A DNA stretch of 5,075 nt from JBCDIQ01 sp039024295 (lineage in GTDB: Bacteria > Bacteroidota > Bacteroidia > J057): contig JBCDIQ010000398.1 of NCBI GenBank assembly GCA_039024295.1, positions 1 through 5,075 of the forward strand. Direction: 5' to 3'. Under the pieces are notes generated by a model. That model was given only the letters and a program-made list of their open reading frames with translations, did not search any database and was not told where the DNA came from. Below are positions 1-5,075 of this stretch, piece by piece. The number at the start of each line of letters is the position of its first letter. Position 1 is the stretch's first letter. The position numbers were made by a program, and so were the translations under genes.

Positions 1-359
1 GATTCCGCCTGATCGCCATCAACCCCAATGATGACAAGACGTATCCGGATGATTCTTTCAAAAACATGCAGAAGCGTGCCAAGCAAAAGGGATTTGAGTT
101 TCCTTACCTTCGTGATGAGACGCAGGAAGTTGCCCGTGCTTACGGCGCAAAAAAAACACCGGAAGTTTTTCTGCTAGAGCGGGTCGGTGATCAACTGATC
201 GTTCGCTACGTAGGCGCAATTGATGATAACTACAAATCAGCGGATGACGTGGAAGAGCGTTACGTTGAAGGGGCTGTAGACGCGATTCTCGCAAAGGAAA
301 CCGTAGACCCCAATCAGATTCCTGCTGTGGGGTGTGGCGTGAAGTACAAAAAGAGCTGA
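1..359 (+). CDS. Peroxiredoxin-like thioredoxin-fold protein, C-terminal fragment (5' end outside window)
   Basis: Reading from base 3 gives 118 residues before the TGA at 357-359, open to the left edge, so the N-terminus and any CxxC or peroxidatic cysteine lie outside the window. The visible part matches from memory the PRX-like 1 type of thioredoxin fold: AINPNDDKTYPDDSF near the start, then RAKQKGFEFPYLRDETQEVARAYGAKKTPEVFLL, where TP is the expected cis-proline turn facing the active site, then YVGAIDDN, and the typical C-terminal GCGVKYK (GCsIKW-like in relatives) with a conserved cysteine. Such proteins are annotated as AhpC/TSA-type redox proteins; their substrates are poorly known. 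The in-frame ATG at 66 is internal, because the homologous sequence continues upstream of it. The gene converges on yebC across a repeat-filled gap and has no clear hairpin-plus-U-tract terminator. The family call is firm; the exact activity is not. Confidence 0.9.
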   Translation, partial: FRLIAINPNDDKTYPDDSFKNMQKRAKQKGFEFPYLRDETQEVARAYGAKKTPEVFLLERVGDQLIVRYVGAIDDNYKSADDVEERYVEGAVDAILAKETVDPNQIPAVGCGVKYKKS

Positions 360-362
360 TTT

Positions 363-490
363 ATTAGCTATTAGGTGATAGCTGTTTTATAGAATAGCTG
401 CTAGGTGATAGCTGTTAGGTGATAGCTGTTAGGTGATAGCTGTTAGGTGATAGCTGTTAAGTGATAGCTGTTAAGTGATAGCTGTTAGGT
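363..490 (+). repeat. Left tandem array of 14-bp units (paired heptamers)
   Basis: Six head-to-tail 14-bp units fill 407-490. Four read GATAGCTGTTAGGT and two (449-462, 463-476) read GATAGCTGTTAAGT. Diverged copies extend the array leftward at 363-376, 377-390 and 393-406, with a 2-base phase slip at 391-392. Each unit is two related heptamers, TTAGGTG and ATAGCTG, which agree at five of seven positions. A TAG or TAA falls every 7 bases, so all three plus-strand frames close within about 21 bases and the array cannot encode protein. It begins just after the stop of the thioredoxin-fold gene and lies in its 3' flank. The copies are contiguous without spacers, so this is not CRISPR. The function is unknown. 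Confidence 0.93.
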
Positions 491-660
491 ATGAGGTGGT
501 GCCTTTGGGGCAGTGCTTTTTATCTGGCAGCTATTTTTTTGAAGAGCTATGAGGTGATAGCTATTAGGTACTAGGTTTTTATCTGGCAGCTATTTACTTT
601 TTAGCTGTTAGGTGATAGCTGTTTTGGAATAGCTGCTAGGTATGAGGGTTTTATCTAGTA
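491..660 (+). repeat. Diverged repeat patch with a 20-bp perfect direct repeat and a second copy of the array start
   Basis: A perfect 20-bp direct repeat occupies 517-536 and 576-595, 59 bp apart; its core is ATCTGGCAGCTATTT. The core contains CAGCTAT, the reverse complement of the ATAGCTG heptamer of the left array, so it could pair with array copies. Separately, 608-641 repeats the start of the left array (371-406): TTAGGTGATAGCTGTTTT, then AATAGCTGCTAGGT, differing only in the linker (ATAG at 389-392, GG at 626-627). ATGAGG follows a GGT at both 491 and 642. Other diverged heptamers lie at 549-575. The patch looks like partly duplicated and decayed array material and has no open reading frame of note. 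Confidence 0.8.
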
Positions 661-692
661 GATTTTGCTTGCTCCCATTTTAATGGTAAAGG

Positions 693-800
693 CCTAATGC
701 CCAAAACCCATTATCTACAATCTTACGCCTATCACCTAACGCCTATAACCTAACGCCTATAACCTAACGCCTAAAACCTTATACCTAGAACCTATTACCT
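693..800 (-). repeat. Right tandem heptamer array, inverted relative to the left array
   Basis: On the plus strand CCT recurs at exactly 7-base steps from 728 to 798 (eleven times), with main units CCTAACG and CCTATAA alternating to give a 14-bp period. The same phase continues leftward through degraded units starting at 693, 700, 707, 714 and 721, so the array is about 108 bp. Read on the minus strand the units are TTAGG/ATAGG types, the same sense as the left array read on the plus strand. The 12-mer at 729-740 is the exact reverse complement of GTTAGGTGATAG in the left array. It begins 9 bases beyond the yebC stop, so it lies in the yebC 3' flank in the same sense relative to its gene as the left array has to the thioredoxin-fold gene. 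Confidence 0.88.
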
Positions 801-809
801 TCCTCTCCC

Positions 810-1559
810 CTACACCTCATCCATGGCCGCTTCAATCTCATCGGTCATTTCCATGTTATGGAAGAGGTTCTGGACATCGTCGTCATCCTCGAGCTTGTCG
901 ATGAGTTTGAGCACGGACCTCGCCTGATCAATTTCCAGCTTGGTGTAGGTGGTAGGAATACGCTCCAAGGTAGAGCTTTCAGCTTCCAGCTTCATTTCTT
1001 CCAGTTTGCCGTTCAAGGAACCGAAATCTTCGAAGGCACAAGTCAGAATGAAGTTTTCGTCCTGCTGTTCAATTTCTTCCAACCCGAAATCGATCAACTC
1101 CAGGGTAAGCTCGTCTTCATCCAATCCTTCAGATGGCACCACAAATACCCCTTTTCTGTCAAACATAAACTCAACAGAGCCACTCTTCCCGAGGCTACCG
1201 TTCATTTTGTTGAAATAGGAACGCACATTGGCCACCGTCCGATTGTTGTTGTCTGTAAGGCACTCCACAAACACAGCCACTCCATGAGGGCCATATCCTT
1301 CGAATGTTGCTTCTTCGTACCCTGCACCATCATCTCCCGCCCCTTTGCTGACAGCCTTGGTGATCTTGTCCTTGGGCACACTCATCTTGCTGGCGTTCTT
1401 GATTGCCATGCGAAGACGTGGGTTCGCATCGGGGTCCGGCCCAGATTCTTTTGCTGCTACCGCAATTTCTTTTAACAGACGGGTGAATAATTTTGATCTC
1501 TTTTTATCCTGGGCTCCTTTTCTGTGCTTTATGTTGGCCCATTTACTGTGTCCTGCCAT
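810..1559 (-). CDS. yebC: YebC/PmpR family (TACO1-like) protein
   Basis: A complete 249-residue protein, close to the usual length of the family (about 240-250). The start is fixed by the family-defining N-terminus MAGHSKWANIKHRKGAQDKK. Further signatures are NPRLRMAIKNASKMSVPKDKI (about 46-66), the glycine-rich FEGYGPHGVAVFVECLTDNNNRT (about 86-108), GSLGKSGSVEFMFDRKG (121-137), and the C-terminal IPTTYTKLE with acidic LEDDDDVQNLFHNMEM (about 201-238). The family is widespread, cytoplasmic and three-domained. Members have been described as DNA-binding transcription regulators, while mitochondrial TACO1 and some bacterial members act in translation, reportedly helping ribosomes through proline-rich stretches. 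Which role applies here cannot be read from the sequence. The stop is TAG at 810-812. It is the last of three same-strand genes but sits 177 bp from the preceding one, with its own candidate promoter. The long plus-strand frames opposite it are shadows. Confidence 0.98.
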   Translation of the reverse strand: MAGHSKWANIKHRKGAQDKKRSKLFTRLLKEIAVAAKESGPDPDANPRLRMAIKNASKMSVPKDKITKAVSKGAGDDGAGYEEATFEGYGPHGVAVFVECLTDNNNRTVANVRSYFNKMNGSLGKSGSVEFMFDRKGVFVVPSEGLDEDELTLELIDFGLEEIEQQDENFILTCAFEDFGSLNGKLEEMKLEAESSTLERIPTTYTKLEIDQARSVLKLIDKLEDDDDVQNLFHNMEMTDEIEAAMDEV

Positions 1560-1590
1560 GGTACGTTTTTCTAATTTGATTGGAGAAGGA

Positions 1591-1621
1591 CAAATTTACA
1601 AAATATCCTGAGTCTTGCGAA
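1591..1621 (-). promoter_or_regulatory. Candidate Bacteroidota-type promoter of yebC
   Basis: On the minus strand TAAATTTG (1598 down to 1591) matches the TAnnTTTG -7 consensus exactly. Nineteen bases upstream lies TTCG (1621-1618), one mismatch from the TTTG -33 element. Transcription would start about 25 bases before the yebC ATG, giving a short leader. The -7 match and position are good; the -33 element is weak. Confidence 0.55.
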
Positions 1622-1696
1622 GCAGATGTTACAACGCGAAACCAACTTGTTTTCCTCTTCCAAACCGGCCAAAGCAGCATATCAGGCTATCTTTTT

Positions 1697-1724
1697 CCAC
1701 AATGATCGAGTCCCACCATTGTGG
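1697..1724. other. Hairpin (8-bp perfect inverted repeat) downstream of the 313-residue gene
   Basis: CCACAATG (1697-1704) and CATTGTGG (1717-1724) are exact reverse complements around a 12-base loop. The hairpin begins 12 bases past the stop of the 313-residue gene, where a terminator would be expected. In that gene's minus-strand transcript, however, the stem is followed by AAAAAG and not by a U tract. It is therefore not a classical intrinsic terminator. It could be a 3'-end-protecting stem, part of a factor-dependent terminator, or a protein-binding site upstream of yebC. Confidence 0.45.
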
Positions 1725-1736
1725 CTCCACCCTGAA

Positions 1737-2678
1737 TTAGTACAACCTGTTCCAGAAATGCGTAAGCCCTTTTAAGGCATTGAGTTGCTGCAACTGACCT
1801 AGTTGCAATAACCCAATGTGTGCTCTTCTGGTATTCACCTGACCAACATCCAATTTTAAAAGTCCCTGAACCTGACCATATGGACCTAAGTTGCTGTATT
1901 TCCCTTTCCCAAATTTCACCTCATAATCACAAATGGTTGCAAAGTGCTCATGGTATAAATTCCCCTTCAACACCTCCTCCAACAATAGGGAATCGTGGGA
2001 CACATTAGGTTGGCTGTAATGGTGGATAAATATCAGAATGGGCATCCCTGCTGAAAACTGGTCGACATCTATTTTTTCGTGAAAAGCAGGCAGGTCAATC
2101 CCAATCAGCCTTTCACCTGGAAAACCATAGGTCTGAGTTATCTGGACCATCCGATTAACCTGATTCCGGTTCAGGTTCTCCCATTTCTTGTCAAAAATAG
2201 GTCGAAGCAGAAAATTGGCCCAGTGGTAATACCGCTTCCTTATGCGCTGATCCGCTTCAAACATTTCATTTATTTCCTCCCGTAAACCCTCATTGATGCT
2301 TAATTCGTACGCCTCCTGCAGGGCATGAGCCTCTTCCTGGATCATGGGCCAAAAAGGGGAAGACCTAACATTTCCCAGGCCAGCTTTTTGATCGAAATAC
2401 GAAATAGGAATTCCTCGTGACAGGCCACACCGAATGAAATAATACGTAAGGGAGTCGTTTCCTGCCATTGAGGAAACCTCAACGGCGTGAACACAATCTC
2501 TTGCAAACCCAACATCAATTGTTTCAAATGCTTGCTTGTAGGCCCTTGCAGCCTGCTCATACTTTGCCTCCACTGCCAGCAGCCTGGCCTTATTAATTTG
2601 CGCATAATATGCCAGTATATCCTGTCCCAGGCAATTATGGATGGCAAAAAATAGAACAACAGTAGCAAGTCGTTCCAT
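1737..2678 (-). CDS. Predicted secreted DUF6624-like protein with short TPR-like N-terminal region
   Basis: A 313-residue protein that I cannot name. Residues 1-18 look like a signal peptide: Arg3, a hydrophobic stretch LATVVLFFAI, and a likely cut after CLG before Gln19. The residues before Cys16 (IHN) do not fit a lipobox, so a soluble exported protein is favoured. Residues 25-60 contain a TPR-like helix pair (KYEQAARAYKQAFE). The second half carries a pattern resembling the DUF6624 family: MFEADQRIRKRY (139-150), then a helix with TYGFPGERLIG (183-193), IFIHH (216-220), LLEEVLKGNLYHEHFATICDY (about 232-252), and a terminal LGPYGQ (264-269). The family assignment is from memory and distant; its biochemical role is unknown. 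No earlier in-frame start is obvious. The gene lies 55 bp downstream of the 707-residue gene on the same strand with no terminator between them, so co-transcription is likely. Confidence 0.8.
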   Translation of the reverse strand: MERLATVVLFFAIHNCLGQDILAYYAQINKARLLAVEAKYEQAARAYKQAFETIDVGFARDCVHAVEVSSMAGNDSLTYYFIRCGLSRGIPISYFDQKAGLGNVRSSPFWPMIQEEAHALQEAYELSINEGLREEINEMFEADQRIRKRYYHWANFLLRPIFDKKWENLNRNQVNRMVQITQTYGFPGERLIGIDLPAFHEKIDVDQFSAGMPILIFIHHYSQPNVSHDSLLLEEVLKGNLYHEHFATICDYEVKFGKGKYSNLGPYGQVQGLLKLDVGQVNTRRAHIGLLQLGQLQQLNALKGLTHFWNRLY

Positions 2679-2733
2679 GATGTGTGGTTAACGGTTCAAT
2701 GCAAGTTCCATGTTGATCGAAGCCTTAGCACAA

Positions 2734-4857
2734 TCAGTCAGACTTAATCAGGGTAGACTGATCCTGCCCAAGCCTGTTCATGACATTCTCCCGGATCAAC
2801 CGGTAATAATGCTTACGGCCTGTGGTCTTGTCCTGTCGGATCAATCCTACTTCAGCCATGATCTTCAAGTACTTCTTGGCCGTGGTACCTTTGATCTTGA
2901 GAGATTCTTCCAGGTCCTGGGAATAGAATCCAGACTGGGCATGTTCCACCAGGAACTTGGGCATGTCAAACACGACTTCAAAGATGGTTCCCTGCTTATA
3001 CAGGTCGAAAAACATGTATCGGATCCCTTGCTCTAACTGACGATTATTTGTCTGATGGAGGTCAAGGAAAAAACCAAGCCGGTTCACCTCTTTGAAAGTG
3101 ATGTAGCTCCTCAGGTTCCGGTAGCTGAAGTCAAGGTGCTCAGCCGCCAGGGGTAAATCTCCCTTGGAGATGTCGATGCACTTATTCAGGGTTTTGTTGC
3201 GGACATCATTGGGCACTTTCTTGAAGTCGTCCCAACCGGCAGACATGAAATACAGCGGGTTGTTTGGGGTCTCCAGCTCTTTCAGGAGTCTATTGGCCTG
3301 TCGAAGGCCAATTTCATCCCCGGAAACCAGCATGCCAAGCCTCATCATTTTCACCTCGTAGAGCTGATAAAGGAAATACACCTTGATGTTAAAATGGGAT
3401 ACTGGTTCAAAATCGTAGAAGACCTCCCGGATCAAATTGATCAGGTACTTCCCGATTTCCTCCAACCGATCTGGCAATTGATCCAGGATGTCAGTGAGTC
3501 TTTCAAAATAGGGCTCCAGCATCTCCACTAACCAGGAAACCCCTGGCTTGCGAACTTCTTCCTGGAAAAAGGTATTGGACATTTCGAATGCACGCAAAAA
3601 GAGGTAGAACCCTCCATCTTCCAGGCGCTTGGTGGCAAACTTCAATATGTCCAGCAGCAGGTCATAGAGCTTGGAGGAATTGTTATTTCGTACCAACAAA
3701 CGGCCATAGACCTCATTTGCCTGAATATATTGAGGGAACAATCGCTTTCTTTTGTAGTGCTGGGCTACCTCCCTGATTTCTTTTTCGGTCAGGTTATGGC
3801 CCAGGTTAACGGCCATCTCAGCCTTTGTGAGCCTCGCATCAAATCCTGCCAGCAGGTCATTTACCCCTTCAATCTCTTCGATTGCGGTATCGCAATAAGA
3901 TATGGATAAATCGGCTACCTGCTGCCGTTCCAATTCATCTTCGGTATAGGTAAAATCAGCTGCACTCAGCTTTGCAAGGGCAAGCTGGAGGTTCGCCTTA
4001 AAAAAGCGAGGGCTATCCTTCGTTACCAGTGCTTCAAAGGATTGAAGCCCTTCGGCCAGCAGCCGTTCTCCGGTTTCAAAAGGTGCTTCATTACCTGACA
4101 GAGGCATGTTAAATGCCAGCCGGTGTAGCTTCAACTCTAGTGCAGCCAGGTCAAATAAATGCTTATCGGTTTCTCGTTCCAGGTTTGCTTTTTTGGTGGC
4201 AATTACTTCAATCAGCTCGTCCAGTTTTATTTCGCAATCTTCATCGGGGTTGGAGAGGTAGTAGGCCCCAAGATATAGGTAATTGGCCAGGTTATATCGT
4301 GTATCCTGCTCATATGCAGACTTCTGAAGCCATAGGCGTGCCCTGCTGCGTTGGTCGTTTTGCTCTTCATGTACATATACCAGCCCGATTACAGTGGAAA
4401 TGCTGGCAATGAATTTTTGGTCAAACAGGGACCAGTCCAATTGATCAATTTCGTGCTCAAACGTTTCCAAGGGAAGCTGCTTCAGCAGACGTCCGAAAGC
4501 CACGCGCAAAAACTCCAGATAGATTTCCCAGGTTTTTGCCTCTACTTGCAGCTGGTCATTGGCACGAAGGGGTATGAGTCGGTGGGGGATCACTTCTATG
4601 GCTTCCCCAAAAGCGGCTCCATCTTTTCGGCTAAAAAAGTACATCAGGGCCTCGTTGGCCAAAAAGAAAAAGTAGGTGGCTTGTTCAGAGGATTGAATAG
4701 AGGAATTTGCCAACTCGTTCAACAAAAATTTGTCCACTGCCTCGAAGTCATGGATATCCAAACTTCGTGTCAAGTCCTTCAGAAAGCTAGAGGTAAGAGC
4801 AGGCGAATCTTCGGAGGAAAGGTTAAGGAGGAACTGTGCGGGAGAAGCGGTTCTCAT
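2734..4857 (-). CDS. Large helical-repeat protein with C-terminal winged helix (putative DNA-binding regulator)
   Basis: A 707-residue protein with no signal peptide or membrane segment, so probably cytoplasmic; I do not recognise the family. Residues 1 to about 540 are almost wholly helical and rich in Leu, Ala and Glu, with TPR-like pairs, for example RARLWLQKSAYEQD then NLANYLYLGAYYLS (172-202) and a pair around 263-300; this suggests an alpha-solenoid. Residues 562-597 contain a possible helix-turn-helix, DLPLAAEHLDFSYRNLRSYI, of a Fis-like pattern. The C-terminus (about 642-688) looks like a winged helix: YSQDLEESLKI, then recognition-type helix TTAKKYLKIMAEVGLI, then a wing QDKTTGRKHYYRL, as in the terminal domains of Fic-type and ArsR-like proteins. 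No NTPase or sensor domain is visible. The ATG at 4857 is the first possible in-frame start after an upstream in-frame TAG. It is probably the first gene of a unit with the 313-residue gene. Confidence 0.88.
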   Translation of the reverse strand: MRTASPAQFLLNLSSEDSPALTSSFLKDLTRSLDIHDFEAVDKFLLNELANSSIQSSEQATYFFFLANEALMYFFSRKDGAAFGEAIEVIPHRLIPLRANDQLQVEAKTWEIYLEFLRVAFGRLLKQLPLETFEHEIDQLDWSLFDQKFIASISTVIGLVYVHEEQNDQRSRARLWLQKSAYEQDTRYNLANYLYLGAYYLSNPDEDCEIKLDELIEVIATKKANLERETDKHLFDLAALELKLHRLAFNMPLSGNEAPFETGERLLAEGLQSFEALVTKDSPRFFKANLQLALAKLSAADFTYTEDELERQQVADLSISYCDTAIEEIEGVNDLLAGFDARLTKAEMAVNLGHNLTEKEIREVAQHYKRKRLFPQYIQANEVYGRLLVRNNNSSKLYDLLLDILKFATKRLEDGGFYLFLRAFEMSNTFFQEEVRKPGVSWLVEMLEPYFERLTDILDQLPDRLEEIGKYLINLIREVFYDFEPVSHFNIKVYFLYQLYEVKMMRLGMLVSGDEIGLRQANRLLKELETPNNPLYFMSAGWDDFKKVPNDVRNKTLNKCIDISKGDLPLAAEHLDFSYRNLRSYITFKEVNRLGFFLDLHQTNNRQLEQGIRYMFFDLYKQGTIFEVVFDMPKFLVEHAQSGFYSQDLEESLKIKGTTAKKYLKIMAEVGLIRQDKTTGRKHYYRLIRENVMNRLGQDQSTLIKSD

Positions 4858-4880
4858 AATTGAAGAATTGCCCCAGCCAT
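4854..4880 (-). other. Possible 8-codon leader ORF overlapping the start of the 707-residue gene
   Basis: An ATG at 4880-4878 opens a frame encoding MAGAILQL. Its TGA (4856-4854) overlaps the ATG of the 707-residue gene as ATGA, the arrangement seen in translationally coupled genes. A GGTGG lies a few bases before the small ATG as a weak ribosome-binding candidate. The frame is so short that chance is a serious alternative. Confidence 0.25.
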
Positions 4881-4902
4881 GTCCACCACCGATGCAAATT
4901 CC

Positions 4903-4920
4903 GGGTAAATAAAATTTACC
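4903..4920. promoter_or_regulatory. Palindromic site overlapping a candidate -7 element of the 707-residue gene
   Basis: GGTAAAT (4904-4910), AAA, ATTTACC (4914-4920) is a perfect 7-bp inverted repeat with a 3-base spacer, 46 bases before the ATG of the 707-residue gene. On the minus strand the same bases contain TAAATTTT (4918-4911), one mismatch from the TAnnTTTG -7 element, so a protein bound here could block transcription. No convincing -33 element is seen. A related motif recurs at 4964-4983. Confidence 0.5.
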
Positions 4921-4963
4921 ATACAGAAAAAGTGTCAGGAGCTATCGGATTAGACATGCTCAT

Positions 4964-4983
4964 GGGTAAAATGAAAAATTTAC
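4964..4983. promoter_or_regulatory. Second copy of the GGGTAAA...AAAATTTAC motif
   Basis: GGGTAAA (4964-4970) and AAAATTTAC (4975-4983) repeat the two halves found at 4903-4909 and 4911-4919, but separated by 4 bases instead of 1. The outer GTAAA/TTTAC still form an inverted repeat. The two motifs start 61 bp apart, close to six helical turns, as expected of paired operators. The region is AT-rich, which raises the chance of coincidence. Confidence 0.4.
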
Positions 4984-5075
4984 ACAATATCGATGTGTTA
5001 GCTTGGCTGGGTGGCAGTTATAACGGGTTCTACTTGGTGTAAAAAAATAGATGAGATGCTTTTTGCTTAATATGA

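Noticed and set aside
58..294. Minus-strand 78-codon frame opposite the thioredoxin-fold gene
   Set aside because: It lies wholly opposite a conserved family sequence and its product is rich in Arg/His/Leu without motifs.
407..490. Regular repeats considered as a CRISPR array
   Set aside because: The 14-bp units are contiguous with no unique spacers, and no cas gene is present.
671..686. Short inverted repeat CCATT/AATGG (674-685) as a terminator for the thioredoxin-fold gene
   Set aside because: A 5-bp stem with a 2-base loop is too weak, has no following U tract, and lies over 300 bases past the stop.
858..1475. A 205-codon plus-strand open frame opposite yebC
   Set aside because: yebC on the other strand is an unmistakable conserved protein; the plus-strand frame gives an unrecognisable product and is a shadow. 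The same holds for the plus-strand frames at 949-1218 and 1345-1611.
2679..2733. Possible separate promoter or terminator between the 707- and 313-residue genes
   Set aside because: The 55-bp gap shows no TAnnTTTG element and no stable hairpin; a small frame there (MELALNR) looks accidental.
4351..4863. 170-codon plus-strand frame opposite the 5' part of the 707-residue gene
   Set aside because: The minus-strand frame is far longer, continuous and has plausible helical protein composition; this one is a shadow.
4860..5042. Plus-strand 60-codon frame at the right end
   Set aside because: It starts with TTG opposite the regulator start, has no ribosome-binding site, overlaps the operator-like sites, and its product (many His/Asn, no motif) resembles nothing known.
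4984..5075. Minus-strand open frame entering from the right edge as the end of another gene
   Set aside because: One minus-strand frame stays open for roughly 35 codons, but its translation is a Lys/Tyr/Phe/Thr-rich string with no recognisable C-terminus; it is more likely AT-rich intergenic sequence.

Overview
The window looks like a stretch of a Bacteroidota chromosome. This rests on three things: a TAnnTTTG-type -7 promoter element in front of yebC, weak or absent Shine-Dalgarno sequences, and protein types common in that phylum (a PRX-like thioredoxin-fold protein ending in GCGVKYKK, and a secreted DUF6624-like protein). The exact lineage cannot be read from the sequence; a Saprospiria/Cytophagia-like bacterium is a guess.

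Layout. Positions 1-359 (+) hold the C-terminal part of a peroxiredoxin-like thioredoxin-fold protein. Positions 360-809 carry no gene. This is the gap between two convergent genes, and it is filled by short-period repeats: a left array of 7/14-bp units (363-490), a patch of diverged copies with a 20-bp direct repeat (491-660), and a right array in inverted orientation (693-800). Three minus-strand genes follow. In transcription order they are a 707-residue helical-repeat protein with a C-terminal winged helix (4857-2734), a 313-residue predicted secreted protein (2678-1737), and yebC (1559-810). The last 218 bases (4858-5075) have no convincing gene and contain a candidate promoter/operator region for the 707-residue gene.

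How the parts may work together. The 707- and 313-residue genes are 55 bp apart on the same strand and are probably co-transcribed. yebC lies 177 bp further on, behind a hairpin and with its own candidate promoter, so it is probably a separate unit. The 707-residue protein looks like a cytoplasmic DNA-binding regulator on a TPR-like solenoid, and the 313-residue protein looks exported. A regulator/exported-partner pair is possible, but only gene order supports it.

The most notable items are the two mirrored heptamer arrays between the convergent genes, the repeated GGGTAAA...AAAATTTAC motif upstream of the 707-residue gene, and that gene's unfamiliar domain architecture. There is no sign of a CRISPR array, insertion sequence, tRNA or rRNA.
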